Source of the DNA: Cytidiella melzeri
Taxonomy: Eukaryota > Basidiomycota > Agaricomycetes > Polyporales > Irpicaceae
NCBI GenBank assembly: GCA_022592445.1
Contig: JABYQR010000301.1
Span: 1 to 55,273 of the forward strand
DNA length: 55,273 bases
Reading direction: 5' to 3'
Positions 43,860-53,167 of this stretch are shown piece after piece (within the stretch, counting starts at the first letter, position 1; the number at the start of each line of letters is the position of its first letter). Below the pieces are notes generated by a model. The model was not told where the DNA came from. It searched no databases and saw only the letters and a program-made list of their open reading frames with translations. Made by a program: the position numbers and the translations under genes.

Positions 43860-45330
43860 GCTTGATTTCTTCGCTTTGTTTTCCGCGAAACTCGGTCCTT
43901 ATAGACTGCACTAGGGTATTTCTTATGAAACTCCGCTATAGCTTCTGTGGCGTTCTCCATATCTTGAGGTCGAGTCCATGAGTTCTCCGAGTCTCCATAC
44001 CCAGTCCACTTTACCAAGTATTTGAGTTTCCCTTGCCTGTTATGTCGACTATGGAGTATTGCTTCAACTTCGTATTCTTCTTCATCATTGATGATTTCTG
44101 GGAGTGGTTTGGTGTACGCTGGTCCGTACTCCGGTGTTTCTATGAACGGGGTGAGAAGTCCGGCATGGAACACAGGGTGGATCTTCCAGTCCGATGGTAG
44201 TTGGAGTTTGTAGGTGATTGGTCCTAGTACTTCGGTTATTTCGAATGGTCCATGACGCTTGGGTGCAAGTTTAGCCGAGGGCCTTGTGGTGGTAATGTTC
44301 TTTCCTTCCAGCCAGACTTTCTGACCCACTGTGTATGGCTGAAACCCTTGTTTGTTGCGTGACATGCGTACTGCTTCTGCTGCCATGTGGCTGCTGGCAT
44401 GTAGCTCATCCCGGATCTGGACCATCTGATGGATGCGCTCGGTGATAGAGGGAATGTTGGAATGTGGATTGATGACATCCACTACTCTGGGTTCGTATCC
44501 TAGTAGTGCTTTGAATGGGGAATGTCGAATTGCCGAGTGATATCAGATGTTGTGTGCAAACTCGGCAGTAGTGAGAAGTCTAGCCCAATCAGTTTGGCGG
44601 TAATCGCAGAAGGCTCGAAGATACTGTTCTAATTCCTGATTGACACGTTCCGTTTCGCCGTCTGTCTTGGGGTGATATGCTGTGCTGATATTCTGTTGGA
44701 TGCCCAACTTAGAGCAGAGTTCTTTCTGGAACTTGGCAGCAAACTGGGGTCCCCGGTCAGATATGACTTTCTCTGGTAGGCCAAAGCGTCGCCACACGTT
44801 GTGCATGTATAGTTCAGCCGTTACTTCGGCCGAGGTGTTGGTGGTGCACGGAACCAGTACCGTTGACTTGGTGCATCCTTGGTCCACAACCACCATGATT
44901 GCATTGTACTTGTCACTTGCTGGTAATTCTCCTATGAAATCAACAGAAACTACTTGGAACGGTAGATAGCTCTTTTCAGAACTGATTGGGTGAATTGGTA
45001 TGTTCTTGGGCTGGTTCTGAATCTTAACACTTTGACACAAGGCACACCCTGTGACGTAGTTCTTGATGAATACAGTCATGCCTGGCCACCAGAAGGTTCG
45101 TTGAATGAGTTCTATTGTCTTGAATTGTCCAGGGTGCCCTGTGACCACGGTGTCATGGAACGACTTTACTAAGTCTCGTCGAAGTTGTTGGTCTTTTGGT
45201 ACGTAAATCTTGTCCTTGTAGTAAACTAGACCATCTTCTGCCTTCCAGTCCTCTAGGTCACGTTTTACTGCTTTGTTGCCTTTGGAGGCTAGTAGCGTTT
45301 GTAGTGCATTGCTGACTTGGTCGTCTAGTT
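43856..45330 (-). pseudogene. int: Ty3-C integrase and chromodomain, one TGA
   Basis: The minus-strand frame contains GLVYYKDKIYVPKDQQL, zinc finger VTGHPGQFKTIELIQ with YVTGCALCQSVK, and the core VSVDFIGELPASDKYN, VISDRGPQFAAKF and DGETERVNQELEQYL (DDE present). An in-frame TGA at 44543-44545 follows EFAHNI; the frame continues in phase through YHSAIRHSPFKALLGYEP. Then come KRHGPFEITEVLGPITY and the chromodomain (EYEVEAILHSRHNRQG, LKYLVKWTGYGDSENSW). It ends TGA at 43856, overlapping the start of accessory ORF a. Confidence 0.92.
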
Positions 45331-45439
45331 CAGCAACCTGTCTGATGCGGTCAAGGAGTGGAGTATCGGTGGTTTTTGCGTGTTGATCCTGATCTATTAC
45401 TCGTAGATGAAAAAGATGCTCTGGTAGCAGGATCTGCTG

Positions 45440-47700
45440 GGAATTATCACCCCCCCCCTAGATCATGATCAACACGTCTAGAAAGGGCATCAGGAATCGT
45501 CATTGTAGTTCCAGGCCGGTGGAATAATCGGAATCGGAATCTTGAGAGATACAATGCCCAACGTGCTTGTCTTCGGTTCAATTTGTGTGCTTCTTTGAGA
45601 TATGCGAGGTTCTGATGGTCAGTGTAGATGTCGAAATCGTAAGTTGCCCCTTCCAAATAGTGGCGCCACTCCTCTAATGCACGCATGATGGCAAGAAGTT
45701 CCTTATCGTAGATGTCGTAATTCTGTTCGGTTACCGTCATTGACTGAGAAAGATATGCGCAGGGGTGCCAATGTCCTGTTTCATCCTGTTGGGATAGCAC
45801 CACCCCTTTTTCATAACTAGATGCGTCGGTTTCCACTCGGAATGGTTTGCCTGCATCTGGCATCTTGAGTAGTGGTGCACTGCAGAAGACTCTCTTCAAT
45901 TCGTCAAAGGCAGTTTGACAGGCCACCGTCCAGTCCCATACAGTTGTTTTCTTGGTTAGTTGGTACAACAGTTGCGCGATGTCGGAAAAGTTGGGGATAA
46001 ACCGTCGATAGAAGTTGGCAAATCCAAGGAATGATTGGACTTCTTTGACTTTACGGGGTATTGGCCAATCGGCCACTGCGGAGACTTTACCCGGGTCCAT
46101 CTCTAGGTTGTTGTAAGACACAATGAGCCTGAGGTATTCGATGCGTGATTGTTGGAACATGCATTTCTCCGGTTTCAGGAACAGGTCGTTGTCTTTCAGC
46201 CGTTGTAACACCTGTTTGATGAGGATGTCGTCCATGTAAACTACTACGTGCCCTGTGTCAATAAGATCTGCAAAGATCTCGTTCATCATGGATTGGAACG
46301 TTGCTGGCGAGTTGGTAAGCCCAAAGAACATGACTGTTGGCTCAAACAGGCCGAGGTTGGTCTTGAATGCTGCCTTCCACTCGTTGCCCTCTTTAATGCG
46401 TACATTGTTGTATCCCCATCGTACATCCAGTTTGGTGAAGATCTTTGCTCCTTTGAGTTTGTCAATAAGTTCCGGAATCAGCGGTAGTGGGTATGTGTTC
46501 TTCTTTGTCATGGTGTTCAGGATTTGGTAGTCTTGTATTGGTCACAATGAGCCATCCTTCTTTTTGACAAAGAAGAATGGAGAAGCCATTGGAGATTTCG
46601 AGGGTCGTATGTATCCTTTCCGCAGGTGTTCCGTAATGAAGTTGTTGAGTTCGACTTGTTCCGGTTGTGACAGCGGGTAAACTTTACAGTTCTTCATTTC
46701 TGCTCCCGGTACAAGGTCTATCGCGTGATCCCATTTCTTTCGTTCTGGTAGTTGTTCTGATGCGTGCTTCTCAAACACAAATCGGAATCCCAAGAATTCA
46801 GCCGGTACGATGTCTTCAATAGTTTGTTCGGTTTTCTCCTTGTGCTGCACTTTGGCCACTTGTTGAGACACGTTGTGTTTGACCCGGATGTAGATGAGAT
46901 CTTCGCCTCCCGCTATTTCGTCTTCAATGGTCTCTTCGTGCCATAGGTAGTCCTTGGCCCAATAGAGCGACTCTTCCTGTTCGGCTACCCATTCTGGAGT
47001 GATTGAGATCTTTGAAGGTGTAATATAGTCTGCAGCGGGTGTTGTATCTGCATGCACTTCCTTATGCATTGTGGGAGGACTATGGACCTCCACAATTCCT
47101 TCTTGGGGTTGGACTATTGGTTCCATGATGTGGACGGCGTCTGAAGAAAGCTTCTCTTCGACGTAGTTCGGAACTTCCTCGACTTCTTCTACCATGAATG
47201 AACGTTTCTTTGTCAACAAATTTGATGCGGGTTTGTCGGCTGTTGTGAACTGTTTATCCGGCGGCTGCATTTGCTTGATTGCTTGAATGATCTTGATTGT
47301 GAGGGGATCTTCACAATGGACCTTATTGCCATCTTTGAATTGTATGCATTTGGTCTTCCAGTCTATCGAGGGATTGTGTTTCTTCAACCAAGTCATTCCT
47401 AGGATGATGTTGTCTCGACCGAGGTTGGTCACGTAAAACAGTTCATAGTGGACTCTTTGTCCCACTACTAATGGCAAGTATATGCCATGAGTAATTCGTC
47501 CTGCCACGTTGATGGTACCGTCAATGTTTTGGACTCCAAACGGCTTTGGTAACGGGTTTGCCTCCCACTTGTTATGATTGAGGACTTTTTCATGAATGAA
47601 GCAATGCGTTGCACCACCATCAACGAAAACTTGAACTTCGACGATTTCACGATTGTGTGTGATTTTGCCAGCAAATGATATTGAAAGGTCACTAGCCGTT
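45440..47700 (-). pseudogene. pol: Ty3-C protease, reverse transcriptase and RNase H (broken)
   Basis: Protease: VEVQVFVDGGATHCFIHE (the usual DSGA reads DGGA) and IILGMTWLKKHNPSIDWK. RT: KSPMASPFFFVKKKDGSL, a TGA at 46542-46544 where Arg is expected, then PIQDYQILN, FTKLDVRWGYNNVRI, LTNSPATFQSMMN and the catalytic VVYMDDILI box. Relative to Ty3-B about 15 residues are missing just after the YMDD box. RNase H: RVETDASSYEKGVVLSQ, YDIYDKELLAIMRALEEW and FDIYTDHQNLAYL. The frame ends at a run of about 8 C (plus strand, 45450-45457). Confidence 0.9.
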
Positions 47701-47811
47701 ACACGGTTCGCCTTGCTCCTAACACACGTCGAGGGTGTAGGATAAACTAAAAACCCTCTCTTTCTTCAAGTTCGTCTAAAAACAGGCCTCTCTCTTCAAC
47801 TGGTAGTCCCG

Positions 47812-48435
47812 CTACAGCCCTATAGACCATTTCCAAATTTGGCTGAGTTTCGGTATTCCAACCTGCCATTCTTGGACCTGGAAGAGGGGCGGCCCTACCC
47901 ACTCTAAGTTGAGCCACCTCTCCACTTCCTCCTGCGTCACCCCCAGATCCTCCTGTTTGTGCACTGCCCAACTTATCCAGTACAAGTCGTTGGCCCAATC
48001 TATCATATCCGGCCCTTTGAAGGCTGTGTTCCTCCATCCCCTCATGCATTCCGCCTCCTGAGTGGTCATAAAGACCCCGTTCCTGTGCTTGGCCGGACCC
48101 CAGAACTTGCAGGGTCCCCCCTCCATCGTGTCGACGATGTAACTCTTTGAGAGCTCCAAACGTCTCGCCTGAATCGCCCGCCACGCTGCCACGCGTGCGA
48201 CGTATAACTCCTGCGGTGTCCTCCAGACCAACCTCCTCCCCTCTCGCTTCCAAAGTGCTGGCACCTGGTCTTTCTCCTTCAACCGTTGTTGCAGCTCGGA
48301 GTGCAGGCGGCGGGTTTTGCGCTCGAGGTTGCGTGCGTGGGTTTGGCCTATAGTCAGGATGGAAGGAGAGATCGTTAGCTTTGTGACCAGGCTGATGGCA
48401 CCTGAAGCACAGGTTGTCTCTGAAGTGACGCTCAC
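47812..48435 (-). other. Ty3-C extra frame between gag and protease
   Basis: This open frame overlaps the end of gag in another phase and is the more protein-like of the two: RLHSELQQRLKEKDQVPALW, RRLVWRTPQELYVARVAAW, YIVDTMEGGPCKFWGP and DLYWISWAVHKQEDLGV. It ends at 47812. It may be a separate protein or a domain of gag-pol read after a frameshift. I know no family for it. Codons upstream of about 48350 belong to the gag phase. Confidence 0.45.
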
Positions 48436-50384
48436 GATCTGCTGCGTTCATAACTCTTGCGGTGGATTGGTTGTTGTTAGAGTAGGGGGTTCGAGTAGAC
48501 TGGCTTCCCCCCTCACTCTTGCCACTGTCACAGATTTTCAATGTTTCTACAAGACTTGCCTTACCAGGCAACGGCATTATTGGGAATATTTAAGCGCTTG
48601 TCAAGCGCTTATCCAGCGTCTATCCGGCGTCTATTTAGGCGCTTATCCAGCGCTTATAAGGCGCTTATCAGGCGCCTATTCCGGCGCTTATTCTCAGTGC
48701 CTACCAATTGATGCGCTGATGCGCCTCCTGTCTCTGATGCGCTGATGCGCTCCTTTCCTTATCTGTGTATCACATGATAGAACTCTCTGGAATCTTGTGG
48801 AACTTGCTGGAACTATGATGTCATAGCATAGAACATTCCATTACATGATGTCATAGTCCATAGAACCTTCTGGAAAAGTCTAGCCTTGTCTTAGAACAAG
48901 CTAGAACAAGTCTAGCCTTGGAGCTGGGTCATGGGGTCAGGTCATGGGGACAATTGCTATTGGTTGATTATTGAAGTGGCACCACTAGGGCATAGGGCAT
49001 GCTTAGTAAGGTAGATTACTTCGCTTACTCATGTAGGTATTAGGGGTCTTAGGGTAGCACCTGGGGTCATCCCCTTCATGTATATATAGAGGCACTCCTG
49101 AGGGCATATCCCCTCAGTCTTATCCACTCTGTTGAACTAGGACTACTCAGTACCTCACAGTACTTCGCTCACAATACCTCTTACTCTCTATCTCCATCAA
49201 CTCCCCCCAGTTTATCAACTTACCTGGTGAGTAGTAACCTTAACTGTTACAGCCACAGCTATTATGAGCAGCCAGATCGAGCGTCAGGAGTTGTCAGTTT
49301 GTTTCTAGCTGGAGCGCTTCAATAATCATTTCTCCGAGGTTCTCCGGTTGATGGTGTAGATTATGAAGGGCGTTAAGGAGGCTCCACTTGAGTCCGCGCT
49401 TGTACCAAGCCATTACCGCTGTCTTGTCTCGGTTCTCGCCGTATTGTCCCAGCAATACGGGGCAATCATTGTTGTATTCTTGGACTGTTCTCGAGCCTTA
49501 AGCTTGGCCAATGCTCGTTCTCTGAGTCCTTTGTCCTGGAAGAACATCCACACTTCATCGCAGAATTCTCTCCAGTGTGGGAAATCTTCCATCAGGTATT
49601 GTTTCTTCTTCAACATAGCCCATGGTCCAGCCGTTCCTCCATTCATGTAGCTGAGTACGCAAACAATCTTGTGTATGGCTAGAGCAAATCGCTTGGGCTG
49701 CATCTTGATGTACATCAACATGTTTGTCCACCATTCATCAAACTTCTTGGCCCTGCCATCAAAGTCTTGGGGATCACGGAGTTTGAGCTTCTCCCACTCG
49801 CTTTCAGGTGGTGCTTGGTCGTTGGTTGGGGCGTCGGAGTATCTGTCAAAGGGGTACTCGGGGTCGAAAGGGTCTGATTGTTTCCTTTTCTCATGACCTT
49901 CCCTATCATAGGGTCGAAAGATGGGTCGATGTGGATCTGGGGCTGAAGAGTCGTCGTCGTCAGAAGTAGTGAATGGTGTAAATGGCCTTTGTTCTCTTTC
50001 AGTCCCTGGTGCTTGGGTACCTGCTGTTTGCCCAGTACCTTTGTGTTGTATTGCTTCTTGAGGGGTACTCATTGTTGGCTTTGGTGCTACTGCGAGTTCT
50101 TCTAACAATAGTGGTGGTTTGTTACTAGCAGATGGTACTTCTGCTCGTCTCTTGTCGCGTCTTCTGGCTTCTCGCAAGTGTCGTTCAACTTGGGCAATGT
50201 CCACGACTTCAAAGTCTGGGTGTGGTGGTGTTACTGTTTGGTTTGCTAGTTCATGATTGGGACAAATGTCAGCTGTGCAATGTTCCCACTCGTTGTCTTG
50301 TTCAAGATAGACGTCTCGTTTCTTCTTGTAGAAAAGGTGCGGCTTTCCGTAGCAGGGGAGGGATGTTTCAGCTCCCACTGTCAT
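48300..50384 (-). pseudogene. gag: Ty3-C gag, split by a solo LTR
   Basis: ATG at 50384 starts gag (TVGAETSLPCYGKPHLFYKKK). An acidic disordered stretch (FTTSDDDDSSAPDPH) leads to the capsid: LKLRDPQDFDGRAKKFDEWW and MLMYIKMQPKRF. A 1-nt shift near 49500 is needed to read TVQEYNNDCPVLLGQYGEN and WSLLNALHNLHHQPENLGEM. A TGA at 49294-49296 probably replaces CGA. After the solo LTR (48526-49251) the frame continues KSEGGSQSTRTPYSN and a zinc knuckle CFRCHQPGHKANDL, where the last Cys has become Leu. Confidence 0.85.
48521..49256 (+). mobile_element. Solo LTR of the Ty3-D family
   Basis: A 726-bp LTR (48526-49251, TGTCACAG to CTGTTACA) is flanked by the duplication GCCAC (48521-48525 and 49252-49256). 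It is the inverted counterpart of the Ty3-D LTR at 52207-52931. A solo LTR with intact duplication is what LTR-LTR recombination leaves behind. U3 has an array of about nine 11-12 bp GCGCTTATC units (48590-48690). TATATATA is at 49081 and AGTCTTATCC, the likely RNA start, at 49116. Confidence 0.95.
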
Positions 50385-50521
50385 ATGCTTCTGATGTCTG
50401 ATGTATCTAATTGCTACTTCCCATCCAGGGTAAGGCTAGCGAGGATGACAAGGGATTGCAGCAAGACCGCAGTTGTTGCCAATCGAGTTGTTCTTCTTGG
50501 TGCGCGGGGTAGACCCAGAAG

Positions 50522-50531
50522 AGTCTATCCA
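50522..50531 (-). promoter_or_regulatory. Ty3-C self-priming primer-binding site
   Basis: On the minus strand TGGATAGACT follows the 5' LTR after TT. It is the reverse complement of AGTCTATCCA in the LTR (plus coordinates 50687-50696), which lies 34 nt after the TATA box (TATAAATA, 50723-50730). Confidence 0.75.
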
Positions 50532-50533
50532 AA

Positions 50534-51244
50534 TGTTAAGACCGACTATCGTCAAGGGACAAGTTGTCAGGTCAGAACCCCTTGGTGTAGCTACACTCAA
50601 GGTCTGATGATGGTCTAGGCCGCGCGGTTGCTGTCAACACAGTGGCAGACAGATGATGGTTCGATAGAAGGAATATTGATACGAAGTGGATAGACTGAGG
50701 TTCTAGCCCCATGTCTAACGGCTATTTATACATGTTGACCTAACTACTTTTGGACCAGTCCGAGGTAGTGGTAGCAAATCGGAGAAACAGAAAGGAAGAA
50801 CAATGCACAGAGAACAGCCACTACTCTGGAAAGCCAATGAGAGAAAAGACCGTCAAGGTGCGGAAACAGGGAACAATAGAAAGGGGAAACATGAGGCAGA
50901 GATCAATGGAGAAGGGGTTGAACCCGAAACAGGGGATAGACGGAGTTGGATCCGAAACAGGGGATAGGCGGGGTTGGACCCGATGGAGTGGTAACGGAGG
51001 TATGGAAAGACCGAGGGTTGAACCAAAGCAATGGAAACCAATCGGAGTTAGGTCCGAGGTTTGAATGGACATCAGAAGGCAACTGATAACATAATAGTCC
51101 GTGTTGAACGGAGGCAATGTGGATCAGGGAATGATGGAGGAAAGACGAGTTGGATCGTCAAGGCAATTGTAAAGAAGATAACTGGTTATCAAGGTAATTG
51201 AAGAAGTAAAGGAAAATAATAGGGTGTGAAGACCGTTCGTAACA
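50534..51244 (-). repeat. Ty3-C 5' LTR
   Basis: 711 bp, near-identical to 33518-34229. Core promoter TATAAATA (minus strand, 50723-50730) and RNA start near 50696. No intron with a duplicated leader is seen in this family. Confidence 0.95.
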
Positions 51245-51249
51245 GTCAT

Positions 51250-51441
51250 GCCGAGTAAGTACCATGTTTCTTGGACAGATTGCAATGCTAATTATATCTC
51301 AGAACACCCCGAGAATGGCCCTTTGGGTACTGCATATTGGTCATGGTGGCCAACTGTAACAACATGGTTGCAATTGGGGGCAGACCTTGACTACTGGAGT
51401 GCCAGAAATGAGCAGTTCCTTGTAAACCATTGCAAGGCGGT
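51250..51441 (+). pseudogene. Continuation of the unknown gene, cut by Ty3-E
   Basis: The frame resumes as PSKYHVSWTDCNANYISEHP, then GTAYWSWWPTVTTWLQLG and WSARNEQFLVNHCKAVV. It stops making sense at about 51442, where the Ty3-E LTR begins. The text is Trp-rich and clearly coding, but unknown. Confidence 0.5.
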
Positions 51442-51721
51442 TGTCACGAGCATGCACACTTTTTCCTTTCTTTTCCTCTTATTTTCCTTATCTTATCTTA
51501 TCGATGGTACATGGCTACTGCATGTGATCAAGTGCATGTGACAGACTGGTCACATGATCATAGAAAGTGCTGGAACATTGTGGAACATTGTAGAACATCG
51601 CACCATAGCACACCATACGTTCCCACGGCAGTGTTAGGAGTACAGACCCGGTACCAGGGGTCCTTGTCTGAGATGTATATAAACCCACCCTGTAGCTCCC
51701 TAAAGACCTCAGATTCTACCT

Positions 51722-51788
51722 CCTGGTCTTTAGGTGACGTCCACCTTGTACCTAGTCCTTCACAGTACTAATATAACCTGGTCTTTAG
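51722..51788 (+). other. Ty3-E LTR intron with duplicated leader
   Basis: CCTGGTCTTTAG (51722-51733) starts right after the self-primer and ends at GTGACG; it recurs exactly at 51777-51788, forming the end of a 55-nt GT-AG segment (51734-51788) with TACTAAT as branch candidate. Confidence 0.65.
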
Positions 51789-52027
51789 CTCATCGTTAGC
51801 TGCTCCCTCGTCGTCGTCTCTCCCCTTTCATCATCATCATCCCTGTCGTCATTGTCCACGCGAGTTCGCTCGTCGTTCCTCCCCCATCGTCACTTCCTCG
51901 CTCTTCATAAGAGTTTGGTTGTGTTCTTGACATTAGGTAGAATCTCCGTACGCTCGCCTGGACGTCGCGCAACCGCACATTTTCCTTTCCCCAAAGTTTT
52001 AAAAAGTTTAGTCCCCCCGGTTTACCA

Positions 52028-52080
52028 GTACGTTGTATTGGCCCGGACCCTTGATCTTCATTCTCACGTCGTGGTTGTAG
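52028..52080 (+). other. Ty3-E leader intron that would create the gag start codon
   Basis: A 53-nt segment from GTACGT to TTGTAG with TTCTCAC as branch candidate. Joining A52027 to T52081 gives ACC ATG CCG AAA, a good initiation context at the exact position used in Ty3-B. Confidence 0.65.
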
Positions 52081-52206
52081 TGCCGAAAGACGTACGCATC
52101 CGTCGTAACATACCCGAGTCTTTCTTCGAGGCTCGACAAGAACTGCGCAAACAAGGTCGTCCCCATCTCTACACAGAGAAGGACCTTGAAGCCATCGTCT
52201 CGTACG

Positions 52207-52931
52207 TGTAACAGTTAAGGTTACACTCACCAGATAGTTGTTAAACTTGAAGGGGAGATAGTGAGATGGAGAGTAGAGTGTTGGTGAGAGTGAGTACTGG
52301 GGAGTACGAAGTAGTCCTTGATCAACAGAGTGGATAAGACTGAGGGGATATGCCCTCAGGAGTGCCTCTATATATACATGAAGGGGAGGACCCCAGGTAC
52401 TACCCTAAGACCCCTAATACCTACATGAGTAAGCGAAGTAATCTACCTTACTAAGCATGCCCTATGCCCTAGTGGTGCCACTTCAATAATCAACCAATAG
52501 CAATTGTCCCCATGACCTGACCTCATGACCCAGCTCCAAGGCTAGACTTGTTCTAGCTTGTTCTAAGACAAGGCTAGACTTTTCCAGAAGGTTCTAGGAA
52601 CTATGACATCATCTAATGGAATGTTCTATACTATGACATCATAGTTCCAGCATGTTCCACAATGTTCCAGAGAGTTCTATCATGTGATACACAGATAAGG
52701 AAAGGAGCGCATCAGCGCATCAGAGACAGGAGGCGCATCAGCGCATCAATTGATAGGCACTGAGAATAAGCGCCGGAATAGGCGCCTGATAAGCGCCTTA
52801 TAAGCGCTGGATAAGCGCCTAAATAGACGCCGGATAAGCGCTGGATAAGCGCTTGACAAGCGCTTAAATATTCCCAGTAATACCGTTGCCTGGTAAGGCA
52901 AGTCTTGTAGAAACATTGAAAATCTGTGACA
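52207..52931 (-). repeat. Ty3-D 3' LTR
   Basis: Inverted relative to the solo LTR, same family. U3 carries the GCGCTTATC-type array (52770-52865). A consensus splice donor (CTGGTGAGT) lies within about 25 bp of the LTR end, so any intron would run beyond the LTR into the internal region. Confidence 0.93.
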
Positions 52932-53167
52932 TTACCCCCCCTTCTTGCTTTGAACTCCGTGCAAAGAGTTTTGAACGAACACCTTGGTCATTGAGTCCAC
53001 TTTTTCACCATTGTCAAGAGGGTGCCTAAGCAGTTCCGAGTGACTCTAGCGGCTTCTACCGACGCCCCTGACGGGGTTCACACCTCATTGGCTGATGGCA
53101 GTCTAGTCCGTACCCTCCTCGGTTGCGTCATTGGATCGTGGATGATCCTTGGTGTGTTGTTCGTGAC
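52932..53167. other. Ty3-D 3' untranslated region
   Basis: Between the pol stop and the LTR; it contains the purine tract. I see no accessory ORF like those of Ty3-C on the coding strand. Confidence 0.6.

Larger units (their letters stand above)
33513..51249 (-). mobile_element. Ty3-C: full-length Ty3/gypsy chromovirus with accessory ORFs
   Basis: Two LTRs in direct orientation (33518-34229 and 50534-51244) are flanked by the target duplication GTCAT (33513-33517 and 51245-51249). On the minus strand the order is 5' LTR, self-priming site, gag, an extra frame, protease, RT, RNase H, integrase, chromodomain, four small ORFs, purine tract (AAAGGGGAGGTAA) and 3' LTR. Subtracting Ty3-B and the solo LTR with their duplications leaves about 9.05 kb. 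The LTRs differ at roughly 15 sites by eye. Gag-pol is broken but the four accessory ORFs are open. Confidence 0.95.
51442..52206 (+). mobile_element. Ty3-E: 5' LTR, leader and start of gag, cut by Ty3-D
   Basis: The LTR (about 51442-51932; TGTCACGAG to CTTGACA) has a TATA box (TATATAAA, 51676) and RNA start/self-primer AGATTCTACCT (51711-51721). The primer-binding site AGGTAGAATCT is at 51935-51945, after TT. The leader shares the 16-nt AGTTTTAAAAAGTTTA with Ty3-B (51995-52010). Gag begins after a leader intron and runs for about 42 codons (VRIRRNIPESFFEARQEL, YTEKDLEAIVSYV), matching the Ty3-B gag. Ty3-D inserted at 52207. The left LTR edge is approximate. Confidence 0.8.
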
